From the NCBI RefSeq assembly GCF_001613405.1, contig NZ_BDCH01000006.1, positions 62,001-126,000 of the forward strand: 64,000 nt of DNA, in the 5' to 3' direction. A program made the position numbers and the translations under genes. Positions 1 through 10,100 of this stretch are shown here, one piece after another (position 1 is the stretch's first letter; every line of letters begins with the position of its first letter). The notes under the pieces were generated by a model, which saw only the letters and a list, made by a program, of their open reading frames with translations, had not been told where the DNA came from and did not search any database. The DNA is from Nocardia crassostreae. GTDB taxonomy: Bacteria; Actinomycetota; Actinomycetes; Mycobacteriales; Mycobacteriaceae.

Positions 1-936
1 GAGACCGTGACCGGCGGCGCCAACTCGGTGAACAAGGACTCGGACAACAAGACCACCAACACCACCGGCGCGGGCACCGGCGGCGGCACCACCGCCCAGG
101 CCGGGGGCAACGGCTCCACCGTGGCCCTGCCCTTCGGCCTTGACCCGGCCCGCACGCCGGTCCTCGGCAGCTACACCGACGGCGAGCAGGCCACCGCCGA
201 GCTCACCACGCAGTGGTACAAGTTCGACCTGACCGACAGCATGCGCGCCGATCCGGCCTACCGGGTCCTCGTCGTCACCGCCGCGGGCCGCATTCGCGCC
301 ATCGACAAGGACGGCGTCGAGACCTACGGCCAGAACCTGTTCGTCGAATACGGCACCCGCGCCGCGGACGGCACCGTGACCGATACCGGCAAGATCCGCC
401 CCATCGATATCGGCCCGGCCCCGTCCTGGCGCAATCTGCGCGTCCCGCTGGACCAGATCCCGGTGGGCGCCAATGCCATTCGCCTGGTGGCCAATGATCC
501 CGACATCACCCCCAAGCAGTGGCTGGCCGTCACCCCGCCGCGCCTGCCCCGCCTGGCCACCCTGGATTCCGTTGTCGGCCATACCGCCCCGGTCCTCGAG
601 GACTGGCACGTCGGCCTCGCCTTCCCCTGCCAGCGCCCCTTCGACCACCACGACGGCGTGGCCGAGGTCCCCGAATGGCGCATCCTCCCCGACCGGGTCG
701 GCGCGGACGCCTCCAATGCCTGGCAGGACGATATCGGCGGCGGCCCGCTCGGCTGGACCGGTCTGCTCCTGAAGTCCCAGACCATCCCGTCGTATCTCGA
801 CGACGACTGGGGCCGGGACTGGGGCTCGCTGGAGAAGTTCACCCCGTACGCCCCGGATGCCGAACCCGCGCAACTGTCGGTGACCGTCCAAACCCGCTCC
901 GGACTGGCCAAGGACGACCCCATCCGAGCCCGCTGA
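1..936 (+). CDS. Arabinosyltransferase Emb family, C-terminal part (5' truncated by window edge)
   Basis: The frame is open from base 1, so only the last 311 or so residues of a larger membrane protein are present. The visible part is the extracytoplasmic carbohydrate-binding C-terminal domain of the Emb family, which polymerises arabinan for arabinogalactan and lipoarabinomannan. Diagnostic stretches are GSTVALPFGLDPA, a PAPSWRNLRVP block, FPCQRPFDHHDGVAEVP and the terminal DWGRDWGSLEKF. These match block by block the end of the complete Emb encoded at 2137-5484 on the other strand. A low-complexity Gly/Thr/Asn linker (residues about 5-40) precedes the domain. The C terminus differs from the neighbour: it lacks the SGLWSPGK ending and finishes SGLAKDDPIRAR. 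Which of EmbA, EmbB or EmbC this is cannot be decided without the N-terminal part. Confidence 0.93.
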   Translation, partial: ETVTGGANSVNKDSDNKTTNTTGAGTGGGTTAQAGGNGSTVALPFGLDPARTPVLGSYTDGEQATAELTTQWYKFDLTDSMRADPAYRVLVVTAAGRIRAIDKDGVETYGQNLFVEYGTRAADGTVTDTGKIRPIDIGPAPSWRNLRVPLDQIPVGANAIRLVANDPDITPKQWLAVTPPRLPRLATLDSVVGHTAPVLEDWHVGLAFPCQRPFDHHDGVAEVPEWRILPDRVGADASNAWQDDIGGGPLGWTGLLLKSQTIPSYLDDDWGRDWGSLEKFTPYAPDAEPAQLSVTVQTRSGLAKDDPIRAR

Positions 937-1013
937 CCGACCCCGCCCGGTCGCGGCTCGCCGATTGTGGCGAATCGATCGGGTGCATTGGGTGGGTATG
1001 AGAGTCTTCAGCT

Positions 1014-1214
1014 ATGAGTAGCTCACCGAAGGCATTGCTCGAAGGCGGGCCGGACGGCCTGAAGCAGCGGATCGTGCCTATTACGCCGCCCGGCATCGAA
1101 TTGAGGGTGGCGCACGGGGGCGGATACGAGCGGTTCAAAGTGACGCCGCGGTGGGAGGACACACCCGAGGGCAGTCTGCCGGTGTACGAGTGGGTTGCGC
1201 ACGTCGACGCCTGA
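1014..1214 (+). CDS. Small DUF5988-like protein
   Basis: A 66-residue acidic protein starting MSSSPKALLEGGPDGL and ending in a YEWVAHVDA block. The ALLEGGPxxL opening followed by a short beta-rich region with GYERF is what I recall of the actinobacterial DUF5988 family, small proteins of unknown function. It starts 77 bases after the Emb fragment on the same strand and ends 14 bases before the convergent hydrolase gene. No signal peptide or membrane segment is visible. The family name is from memory and the function is unknown. Confidence 0.65.
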   Translation: MSSSPKALLEGGPDGLKQRIVPITPPGIELRVAHGGGYERFKVTPRWEDTPEGSLPVYEWVAHVDA

Positions 1215-1228
1215 GGGCGTCGACGGGA

Positions 1229-1999
1229 TCAAGAGCGTGCGGCGCGGCGGATGGGCTGGCGCGTCGGAATCGGGTCGTTGCTGAGGAAGTCGGCGACCAC
1301 GGTGTAGACCTCGGCTGGTTTCTCCATGATCAATAGATGTGAGGTGCCGGGGATCACGGACAGTTCGGAGTCGGGAATGGCGCGGTACATCGCGAGGGTG
1401 TGATCCAGCGAGACCGCGTCATCGTCTCCGGCCATGACCAGCGTGCGGGCCGCGACGGCCCGCAGCTCGGCGGGGGGGAAACCGGGCTGGGTGCGGCCCA
1501 TCTCGATGAGTTTGGCGGCGACCACGGGGAAGTGGTTCTCGCCGTCGGGGGAGACTTCGGCATAGCGACCGGCCAGGAAGGCGAGGGTGCCCTCGTCCTC
1601 GATATCGTCCAGGACGCCGGGCAGGATGCCGTCGTAGTGGAAGTTGCCGCTGATCAGAACCAGTTTGCTGACCAGATCCGGGCGGCGCAGCGCCACCGTC
1701 AGGGCGACATTCGCGCCATCGCTGTGGCCGACCAGATGAACCGGTTCGCCGACGACCTTCTCCAGGAAGGCGATGGTGTCCGCCGCCATCTGCTCATAGG
1801 AGAAGGGGCCCTCCAGATCGGGCGTGTGGCCGTGGCCGCGGCGATCGGTCTTGTAGACCCGGAAGCGGCCGACCAGCGACGGCATGGCGGGGGCGAATAT
1901 GCGCGAATCGACGAAAGCGCTGTGCAGCAGCACCACCGGCGCGCCGTCACCGTGGACGTCGTACCAGGTTGCCACTTCACCGAGCTGAATATTCGCCAT
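1229..1999 (-). CDS. Alpha/beta hydrolase
   Basis: A 256-residue alpha/beta-hydrolase fold protein. It has the oxyanion-region VVLLHSAF strand near residue 20, the nucleophile elbow GHSDGAN near residue 98, an acid in the VMAGDDDAVS segment and the histidine in GTSHLLIMEKP near the C terminus. This is a complete Ser-Asp-His set typical of esterases, lipases and related hydrolases; the substrate cannot be inferred. The frame stays open upstream, but that part mirrors the Emb gene. The ATG at 1999 is chosen because AGGA lies 8 bases in front of it; an in-frame ATG at 2008 has no such spacing. No signal peptide, so cytoplasmic. Convergent with the small gene at 1014-1214. Confidence 0.88.
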   Translation of the reverse strand: MANIQLGEVATWYDVHGDGAPVVLLHSAFVDSRIFAPAMPSLVGRFRVYKTDRRGHGHTPDLEGPFSYEQMAADTIAFLEKVVGEPVHLVGHSDGANVALTVALRRPDLVSKLVLISGNFHYDGILPGVLDDIEDEGTLAFLAGRYAEVSPDGENHFPVVAAKLIEMGRTQPGFPPAELRAVAARTLVMAGDDDAVSLDHTLAMYRAIPDSELSVIPGTSHLLIMEKPAEVYTVVADFLSNDPIPTRQPIRRAARS

Positions 2000-2089
2000 G
2001 GGGAACATCCTGCCGGTAGGCGGTCCGGCACTCACAACGGGTACCGGTGTGGTGTGAGCCTCATCCCGAAAGGTTGGCGGAAAACGAAG

Positions 2090-2116
2090 CGGCCGCCCGC
2101 GATTCGCGGGCGGCCG
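2090..2116 (-). terminator. Rho-independent terminator after Emb gene
   Basis: A perfect 12-bp GC-rich stem (2090-2101 with 2105-2116) around a 3-base loop lies just beyond the Emb stop codon at 2137. Read on the minus strand it is followed by CTTCGTTTT. Confidence 0.75.
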
Positions 2117-2136
2117 TCGTTCGGATCGGCGTGGGC

Positions 2137-5100
2137 TCAGACGCGCATCTTGCCGGGCGACCACAACCCGGAACGGGTCTCGGTGCCGGTCTCGATCTGC
2201 GCGGGCTGGGCCGGGTAGTACTGGTCGTACTTCTCCAGCGAGCCCCAGTCCCGATCCCAGTTGTCGTTCAGATAGGTCGGGATGGTCTTCGAAGCCGCCA
2301 GCATCTGGGCGAAGCCGAGCGGACCGCCGAACTCCTCCGCCTGCCAGGTATTGGTGGAGCTGACCGCCAGCGGGCGGTCCGGCAGGATGCGGTAGTTCGG
2401 CACCTCGGCCACGCCGTAGCGGTGGTCGAAGGGCCGCTGGCACGGGAACTGCAGGCCCACGGCCCAGTCCAGCAGGATGGGCTGGGTCCGGCCGAGGTAG
2501 CTGTCGATGGTCTGCAGCTTGGGCACCCGCGGCGGGGTGAAGGCCAGCCACTGGTCACCGATGAGGATCTGGTCGCTGGCGTGGATGCGCACCGTGTCCG
2601 CCGCGGCGGGCAGCGCGTCCACGGGCACCCGCAGATTGCGCCACGACGGGGCCGGGCCGATGTCGTAGGGCCGGTATTCGCCCAGCTTGGTGACGCTGCC
2701 GTCGGCTTCCTTGTGCCCGTACTCGACCAGCAGCTGCTGCCCGTAGGTCATATTGCCGGTGTCGTCGAAGGACATGATGCGCCCGGCGGCCGAGATCACC
2801 ACCAGCGGCGAATCCGCCGACCGCGGCGGCAATTCGTACCAGCTGGAGTACATTTCGGCGGGCTGCTGCACGCCGTCCTGCCAGCTGCCCATGATCGGGG
2901 TGGTGGCCGGATCCAGGCCGAAGGGCAGGGCCACGGTGGACCCGTTCACGCCCTCGGCGCCCTTACCGCCGCCGGTGCCCGCGCTCTCGCCGTCGGCGAA
3001 GGCCGGGCCGACGGTCTGGGTGGAGGTATTGCCGGTGCCCGGCTTCACCTCGACGCTGTCGGCATCCAGTTTCTCGGGAACGCCATTGGGGGAGAAGCCG
3101 ATCGGATTCGCACCGGCAAGCGCGTCACCGTCCTTGGGCGGGTTGGCCGGATCGATGATCGGGGTCAGATTGCCGCCATTGGGGTCGGCTTCCACCAGCA
3201 CGTCATTGGCGAGGCCGCACGAATTGCCGCTCACCGCATCGAAGTTCGACCGCGCCAGCGAGTAGGCCGGATATTGCGAGGCCGCGCCCTTCACCAGCGA
3301 CAGCACCTCGAACAGCACCATGAACGCGGCCACCACGGTGAGCGGAATGGCCGCGAACCTGCGAATCCGCCGCCCGCGCTTGCTCTTCCCGTTCTCCAGG
3401 GGTTTGGCGTAGCCCTCGCGCAGCGATTGCCAGGCGACCACCGCCAACGCCAGCCCGAAGAGCATGAGCATGAGGGTGTTGGACTGGTAGCCGCTCAGCG
3501 AGACGCGCTTGTCGAACCACGGCACGCCGAAGCTGGACACGTACCAGTAGCCATTGATGCCCGAGAACGAGACGGCCAGCGTGAACAGCAGGCCCGCCAG
3601 GAACACCGACCGATTCTTCCTGGACCGCAAGGCCGTCGCCGAGACCGCGACCGCCGTGACCGCCGCCAGCGAGCCCGCGATGCCCGCGTACGCGCCGAAG
3701 TGGTGGGTCCACTTGGTGGGCGTGAACATCATGAAGAAGATGGTTCCGAAGACCACGCCCATGAGCCGCCAGGTCGGCGCGCTGGCAATGCCGGGCACCT
3801 GCCGCCGCCGCAGCAGCACCAGCATGGTGGTGATGAGGCAGAGAATCATGACGAGGAAGGCGAAGCGGCGCGAGAGCGAACCGTCCACGGTTTCCACGAA
3901 CAGGTAGTAGTAGCGCAGATAGTCCTCGTACCAGGCCAGATTGGGCCCGGTCGCCTGGCGTACGCGATTGGCCTCCATGATCCCGGCGAAGGTCTGGTCG
4001 CCGAAGACGACGACCAGCACCAGGAATCCGGCAGCGGCTATGGGAGCGAGTAGCGCGGCGGTGCCGAATTCCCGGTGACGGCGCACCACGATTCGAACCA
4101 AGGGACGGATACCCGCCAGCAGCGCCGCTACACACATCAGACCGGTCGGTGCGGCGGCCAATGTGAAGGCCGCGACCAGGACCGCCACCGCCGCGGGCAG
4201 CAGTCGCGCGGTGGCAATGGCCCGCTCGATGGACACCCAGGTCAGCAGCGCGCCGAGCGCCACGATGGGCTCCGAGCGCAGGCCGTTGTCATAGGGCAGC
4301 CAGAAGGCCAGGAACACCAGGCCGCCGGTCCACAGCGCCACCTTGGAGGTGGCGACTCCGCGCCCGAGCCGCGGCACCACCTCGCGGCTGATCACCAGCC
4401 AGCACAGAATTCCGCACAGCAGCGCGGGAATTCGCACCCACGGGCTGGCGGTGGAGATCTCGGCGAAGGCCTGGATGACGTAGTAGTACCAGCCGAACGG
4501 CGCCTCCGGCACGCCGAACCAGCGGAAGTAGTTGGCCATGTATCCGGCGTGCGGGGCCACCCGCACCATGCTCAGGATGTAGCCGTCGTCGGAGGTATTG
4601 GCGCCCACGAAATGCCACAGCACCAGCGTGCCGATAATGCCGCCGTCCGCCCAGGTCGGCTTCAGCCAGTGCCGCGGGAAGACGCGCCGGTGCCCGCGCC
4701 CGTCACTGGTGTCCAGCACCCCCAGCGCGCCCATGGCCAGCAGCGTCAGCAGCACCGCCGCGACAATGGCGCTCAGCTTGAGCACGGTCGGGGTGGAGGA
4801 GAAGCGCGAGTCCACGTCCATGTGGAACGAAAGGCCCTCGGGGACAGCGCCCTTCAGATCGGTGAAGACGCCGACCACCTGCGGCCGCAGATCGCCGAGC
4901 AGCTGCCCCTCGACCGGGACGGTGACCAGCTCGCGCCCGCCGTCGGCGGTCGGCTGCTCCACGGTCCGGGTCAGGCCCTCGAAGATGGCGTGGGTCCGGG
5001 TCTTGTCGGAGGTGATCCGGATGGCCGAGCAGCCGCTCATCTCCGCCCGCGGCGCCGACGCCACCACGGCATTGCGATCGAGCACGTCGACGGTGTCGCC

Positions 5101-5484
5101 CGACACCCGCACGAACATGGCCTGCAGATCGGCTTCCTTGCCCTGCAGCGGCGCGGTCGAGAGCAGGATGCCGCCGCGCGGATCCAGCTGATCCACCGCC
5201 GAACAGGGAATGGTGACGGTCAGATCCGTCGGCACCTGCGACATGAGCGGCGCCTGAATATTGTTCAGCGTCCCGCCCTGCGGCCAGTTCACCACCGCAG
5301 TGGTCTGCTTCACCGGCAGGAAGGGCGCGGCAATGGCGAACACCGCCCCCAGTACACCCGCGACGATCGCGATGAGCTTCGCGATCCGATAGTCGCGGGG
5401 CGTCGCCGGGTCGGCGGCGGCCGGGGGATTCGGCTTAGTGAGCACAGCAGAGGCGTCGGGCACGGTTGCTGATCGTATAGGCAT
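2137..5484 (-). CDS. Arabinosyltransferase Emb (complete)
   Basis: A 1115-residue polytopic membrane arabinosyltransferase of the GT-C superfamily, full length for EmbA/B/C. It transfers arabinofuranose from decaprenylphosphoryl-arabinose to growing arabinan. Visible parts in order: an N-terminal transmembrane helix (about 33-55), a first extracytoplasmic domain, the catalytic loop GANTSDDGYILSMVR with its DD pair, the GYMANYFRWFG block that in Mycobacterium EmbB includes the ethambutol-resistance region, about a dozen further membrane helices, and the C-terminal binding domain ending SGLWSPGKMRV. The EAPFGWYY and ISREVVPRLG segments look more EmbC-like than EmbB-like, but I do not assign a paralog. 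Start: the outer ATG at 5484 has no ribosome site. A GTG at 5463, eight bases after TACGAT, fits a leaderless start and may be the true one. The gene is co-oriented with accD4 but convergent to the other Emb. Confidence 0.95.
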   Translation of the reverse strand: MPIRSATVPDASAVLTKPNPPAAADPATPRDYRIAKLIAIVAGVLGAVFAIAAPFLPVKQTTAVVNWPQGGTLNNIQAPLMSQVPTDLTVTIPCSAVDQLDPRGGILLSTAPLQGKEADLQAMFVRVSGDTVDVLDRNAVVASAPRAEMSGCSAIRITSDKTRTHAIFEGLTRTVEQPTADGGRELVTVPVEGQLLGDLRPQVVGVFTDLKGAVPEGLSFHMDVDSRFSSTPTVLKLSAIVAAVLLTLLAMGALGVLDTSDGRGHRRVFPRHWLKPTWADGGIIGTLVLWHFVGANTSDDGYILSMVRVAPHAGYMANYFRWFGVPEAPFGWYYYVIQAFAEISTASPWVRIPALLCGILCWLVISREVVPRLGRGVATSKVALWTGGLVFLAFWLPYDNGLRSEPIVALGALLTWVSIERAIATARLLPAAVAVLVAAFTLAAAPTGLMCVAALLAGIRPLVRIVVRRHREFGTAALLAPIAAAGFLVLVVVFGDQTFAGIMEANRVRQATGPNLAWYEDYLRYYYLFVETVDGSLSRRFAFLVMILCLITTMLVLLRRRQVPGIASAPTWRLMGVVFGTIFFMMFTPTKWTHHFGAYAGIAGSLAAVTAVAVSATALRSRKNRSVFLAGLLFTLAVSFSGINGYWYVSSFGVPWFDKRVSLSGYQSNTLMLMLFGLALAVVAWQSLREGYAKPLENGKSKRGRRIRRFAAIPLTVVAAFMVLFEVLSLVKGAASQYPAYSLARSNFDAVSGNSCGLANDVLVEADPNGGNLTPIIDPANPPKDGDALAGANPIGFSPNGVPEKLDADSVEVKPGTGNTSTQTVGPAFADGESAGTGGGKGAEGVNGSTVALPFGLDPATTPIMGSWQDGVQQPAEMYSSWYELPPRSADSPLVVISAAGRIMSFDDTGNMTYGQQLLVEYGHKEADGSVTKLGEYRPYDIGPAPSWRNLRVPVDALPAAADTVRIHASDQILIGDQWLAFTPPRVPKLQTIDSYLGRTQPILLDWAVGLQFPCQRPFDHRYGVAEVPNYRILPDRPLAVSSTNTWQAEEFGGPLGFAQMLAASKTIPTYLNDNWDRDWGSLEKYDQYYPAQPAQIETGTETRSGLWSPGKMRV

Positions 5485-5577
5485 GAGCTGTGAGTGGCGC
5501 TGTTCACTCTCGCGTCGCGGCGGGTATGCCGCGTCTCACCGGATTCCGCCCCTCGACGAGCTCACTCGACGGGCTCG

Positions 5578-7122
5578 TCAGAGTGGCAGCAGGTGGTGTT
5601 TACGGGGGTTGCGGGGGAGTTTCTTGTCGCGCAGCACGTGCAGGGCCTTGCAGATCTCCAGGCGGGTTTCGGCCGGGTCGATGACGGCGTCGATATAGCC
5701 GCGTTCGGCGGCCACCCAGGGGGTGGCGACGGTGGCGTTGTAGAAGTCGATCATCTGCTGGCGCATGGCGGCGCGCTGCTCCTCGGGCGCGGACTCCAGA
5801 GTCTTTGCGCCGATGAGGGTTACGGCGCTCTCCGCGCCCATGACCGCGATGCGGGCGGTCGGCCAGGCCAGGTTGACGTCGGCGCCGAGCTGCTTGGAGC
5901 CCATGACGGCGTAGCCGCCGCCGTAGGACTTGCGGATCACGACGGTGACCTTGGGGACGGTGGCCTCCACGAAGGAGAAGATGAAGCGGCCGCCGCGCTT
6001 GATGACGCCGATCTTCTCCTGTTCCACGCCGGGTAGGAAGCCCGGAGTGTCCACGACGAAGACCAGCGGGATCTCGAAGGCGTCGCACAGGCGCACGAAG
6101 TGGGCCGCCTTATCGGAGGCGCGGGCATCCAGGGCCCCGGCGTAGACCATGGGCTGATTGGCCACCACGCCCACGCTACGGCCGTCCACGCGGGCGAAAC
6201 CGCAGATCACATTGCGGCCCGCCGATTCGCCGAACTCGTGGAAATCGCCGTCGTCGAAGATGCGGATGAGAATGTCGTGCATGTCGTAACCGGCATTGTC
6301 GGCATCCGGGACCAGGCCGCGCAGTTCCAGATCCGACTCCGTGATCTCCGGCTCCAGACCGGGATTCACGATGGGCGGCAGTTCCTGACAGCTCGACGGC
6401 AGATAGCCGAGGTAGTCGCGGACCCACTGGAAGGCCGCGGCCTCGTCCTTGGCCACATGGTGGATATTGCCGTACTCCGCCTGGCTGCGCGCGCCGCCGA
6501 GCTCCTCGAGGCTGACATCCTCACCGGTCACCTCACGGATCACCTTGGGGCCGGTGACGAACATATAGGCCTCTTCGGTGGCCACCAGGACATCGGTATT
6601 GATGGGCGCGTACACCGCACCGCCCGCGCAGCTGCCCAGGATCATGGATATCTGGGGCACCAGGCCGGACAGCGGTTCCTGACGGCGGCCCAGCTCGGCG
6701 TACCAGGCCAGGGAGGTCACCGCCTCCTGGACGCGCGCGCCGCCGGAGTCGTTGATGCCGACCACCGGACAGCCGACCTTGGCCGCGAATTCCATGATCC
6801 CGGCGACCTTGCGGCCGAACATCTCGCCGACCGAACCGCCGTAGACGGTCTGATCGTGCGAGAAGACCGCCACGGGGCGGCCCTCCACGAGGCCGTGACC
6901 GGTGACGACGCCATCACTGTAGAGCGCGGTCTTGTCGCCCGGATTGCGCACCAGCGCACCGATTTCCACGAAAGTGCCCGGATCGAGCAGCATATTGATC
7001 CGGTCGCGGGCCGAGGGAATGCCCTTTCTGGCCCGCTTCGCGATCCCAGCGTCACCTGCCGGTGCCCTCGCGATGTCCAACTTCTGGCGCAGGTCGGCGA
7101 GTTTCTCGGCAGTGGTGCTCAA
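5578..7122 (-). CDS. accD4: Acyl-CoA carboxylase beta (carboxyltransferase) subunit AccD4
   Basis: A 514-residue biotin-dependent carboxyltransferase. With a biotinylated alpha subunit it carboxylates a long-chain acyl-CoA to the alpha-carboxyacyl-CoA extender used by Pks13. Two crotonase-type halves are visible: the N half with [11 protein letters not shown] and [11 protein letters not shown], the C half with VDTPGFLPG and [12 protein letters not shown], which form the acyl-CoA and biotin pockets. The identification rests on sequence plus position directly downstream of pks13 (52-base gap), the arrangement of Rv3799c-Rv3801c in Mycobacterium. Start: the TTG at 7122 (MSTTAEKL) is chosen because AAAGGAG at 7128-7134 lies just in front. 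A TTG at 7140 would put that site inside the gene. Confidence 0.95.
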   Translation of the reverse strand: MSTTAEKLADLRQKLDIARAPAGDAGIAKRARKGIPSARDRINMLLDPGTFVEIGALVRNPGDKTALYSDGVVTGHGLVEGRPVAVFSHDQTVYGGSVGEMFGRKVAGIMEFAAKVGCPVVGINDSGGARVQEAVTSLAWYAELGRRQEPLSGLVPQISMILGSCAGGAVYAPINTDVLVATEEAYMFVTGPKVIREVTGEDVSLEELGGARSQAEYGNIHHVAKDEAAAFQWVRDYLGYLPSSCQELPPIVNPGLEPEITESDLELRGLVPDADNAGYDMHDILIRIFDDGDFHEFGESAGRNVICGFARVDGRSVGVVANQPMVYAGALDARASDKAAHFVRLCDAFEIPLVFVVDTPGFLPGVEQEKIGVIKRGGRFIFSFVEATVPKVTVVIRKSYGGGYAVMGSKQLGADVNLAWPTARIAVMGAESAVTLIGAKTLESAPEEQRAAMRQQMIDFYNATVATPWVAAERGYIDAVIDPAETRLEICKALHVLRDKKLPRNPRKHHLLPL

Positions 7123-7174
7123 CTGGACTCCTTTCGGCAAAACCTACTTTCGCAGAACCCGTTTCGCGGTGGCG

Positions 7175-10100
7175 CTATTTCGCGGCCGTGTTGATCTCGT
7201 TCAATTTCTTGGTGAGATCGGCGCCGATGGTGGCGATACGCGGCTCGTCGATGATCTGGAGGTGATCAACCGGGATGTGGATGATCTCCAGATCCGAGAT
7301 GTGCTCGTCCCAGCCGCCATTCGGACGACGGTCGCCGAATCGCGGTTCCAGTTCGATCAGACCATCGTGGTAGCGGTCGGCCAAGTAGAGAACCACGTGA
7401 CCGTCGTAGCTGGACAGCTCCAGCTTCTGAAGTTCACGGTTCTCGATGAAGGAGGTGCGCTGGTGCTCGAGCACACCGCCCGGAATGTTCACCCCGGCGA
7501 ACTTCACCAGTTCGGTGATGATCTGGATCTGCTCCTCGTCGGAGGCCGCGGCCAGCTCCTCCAGCTGCTCGTCATCGAGCTCACCCTGGAACCCGTAGGT
7601 CTTCTGGGCGAACGCCTGGTACCGGCGCATCCGCTCCATCCGCTCCTCGGGGGTATTGATCTCCGGCTCAACCGGAATCGCCAGGTCGATGAGGCCGACC
7701 AGGCGCACGTCCGCGCCCTCGGCGCGCATGATCTGCGCGATGGTCAGCGCGAACACCGCACCCAGCGACCAGCCGTAGAACACGTACGGGCCCTCGGGCT
7801 GCCGCTTGCGGATCTCCGGAATGTACTGGCGCGCACGCTCTTCGATCGTGCCTTCGACCCGCTCGAAGCCGTACATGGGCGTACCGGCCGGAAGACGTTT
7901 CAGCAGCGGCTCGTAGACCAGGGTGTTGCCGCCCGACGGATGGAAGACGAAGACCGGCGCGACATCCGAACCGGCTTCCTTCGCGCGCAGCGTGCGCACG
8001 AAGCCTTCGACATCATCACCGTGCTCCTGGTAGGAGGCCACTACCTCGGCCAGCTTCTCGATGGTCGCGGCGGCCCGGATCTCCTCCGGATCGATCTGCG
8101 CCTTGGCCCGCTCGGACAGTCGCGCGACGAGCTTGTCGAACTTCTCGTCGTCGAGCCGTGGCAGCGGGTTGAAAATGCCGCCCGCCGATTTGCCGGTCAC
8201 CAGCGCCCAGGTGGCGAACACCAGTCGCTCGGGGGCATTGCGCGGCGGGACATTGTCCTTGTCGGTTTCGGCGACCGCCGGTGCGGCCTCGAAATCGGCC
8301 GCGGTGGTGGCGGATTCGGACTCGACGGCTTCCTCGGTGATCTCGGTGGCCTCGGCGACCACGTCATCGCTCACCGCGTCCAGGCGATCGGCCCCGGTCG
8401 GCACTGCGTTCGCGGAGGCCTGCGGCGCATCGTCGACAGGCTGAGCGGGCGTGTCCGCAGCCTGCGCCAACTTCGCCTTGGCGGCTTCCGGCAGGGCGGC
8501 GAGGGGATCGGTGCCCGCGGCCATGGCGGCCCGCACGGCGGAGACGAAGTCGGCGTCGACGGTGATCGCTTCACCGGCGGCCTGGCGCGCGGCCACGGCC
8601 TCCAGTTCCTCGCGGTGCTCGATGGCGTAGCGCAGCACCTTGCCGACCTCCAGGAGGCTGGCATCGCGCACGGCCTGCAACTGCAACTGCGGGATATCGA
8701 ATTCGTATTCGACGCGGTTCTTGATGCGCATGGCCATCAGCGAATCCAGGCCGAGCTCCATGAGCGGGATCTCCATGGGCAGATCCTCGACGGCGTAGCC
8801 CATGGATTCGGCGACGATGATCGCCAGGCGATCCTCGATGGTCTGCTTGCCGTTGGGATCCCAGCGCTCGCCCGGATTCTCGGCTACCTCGACCTCGGCG
8901 GCCGGGACAGCGGCAGCCGCGACCGGCTGCGGGACAACCGATTCCGGCAGCGCGGCACCCGAGGTGACCACGGCGTCGAACAGCGGCCGGAAGGCATTGC
9001 CCTCCTTGGCGTGCACCGAGACCGACGCGCCGCCTAGATGCGGGGTGAGCGTGGTGGTCAGGGTGCCGGTCTCCGGAATCGCGCCGTGCGCAACCGAAGC
9101 GCCGACGGTCACCTCGGAGAGCACCTGTGCGGCAGCGGCATTCACCAGCGCGGCCAGATCGGTGACGGCACCGGCCTGCACCTCCCAGACGTGGCGGCCG
9201 TCGGGCAGCGCCACATGCGCGCCCGGCACCCGGGTGTTCCCGGCACCGCCGCCATAACCGGCGGCCTTGGGCCAGTACTCCTTGCGCAGGAACGCGGTGC
9301 GCGGCACATCCGCGAACTCGCCTGCGGGCAGCAGCGAGAACAGATCCACCTTGTGGCCCTGCACATACAGCTGCGCCAGCGCGGAGATGACGCCCGCCGA
9401 CTCGTCTTCCTTGCGCTTGAGCGTCGGGATCAGCGCGGCATTGTGGACACCCGCCGCGTAGGTGGTGCCCAGTACCTGCATGAGCGCCACCGAATTCGGG
9501 GCCAGCTCGAGGTAGGTGGTGATGCCGGTATCCACGGCTTGCCGAATGGCATTGGTGAAGTACACCGAGCCGCGCATATTCATGACCCAGTAGCCGACAT
9601 CGTGCACGGGGGCGTGGCCCGCGCGGTACACGGTGTCCTTGTGCACGGTCGAGTACAGATCGCGCTTGAGCTTGGTGGGCTCGATGCCCGCCAGCTCGGC
9701 GGCCAGCTCGCCCAGCAGCACGTCCATCTGCGAGGTGTGGCCCGCGCCGCGGGTCTGCAGCACGCGCGCGAACTTGCCCTCGGCCTCGGCGCGCGCCACG
9801 ATGGCGGCCACCTGATCCGGCGGGCCGCCGATCACGGTGTTCGTCGGCGCGGCGTACGCCGCGACCTCGATATCCGGGTAATCGGCCAGCGCTTCCTGAA
9901 TGGCCTCGGCGCTGTACTCGACCAGAGCCATATTGCGGACCTGGTCATCGGTGATCATGGCCTCGCCCTCGGCCATCAGCCGCGACCGGGCGCAGATCAC
10001 ACGCACCGCCTCTTCCAGGCTCAGACCGCCCGAAATGTACGCGCCCGCAACCTCACCCTGCGAATGGCCGACCACACCCTCCGGCTCCGCGCCGTGCGCG

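Noticed and set aside
1229..2551. Extended reading of the hydrolase gene (440 codons)
   Set aside because: The upstream half overlaps Emb in the same strand but a different frame and passes through its terminator; the ribosome site supports 1999.
2047..4053. Long plus-strand open frame (668 codons), and a similar one at 4075-5472
   Set aside because: Both lie antisense to the complete Emb gene; composition is His/Arg/Gly-rich and matches no family.
6932..9037. Long plus-strand open frame (701 codons), with 9038-10399 and 11108-12505
   Set aside because: Antisense to accD4 and pks13; typical high-GC shadow frames.
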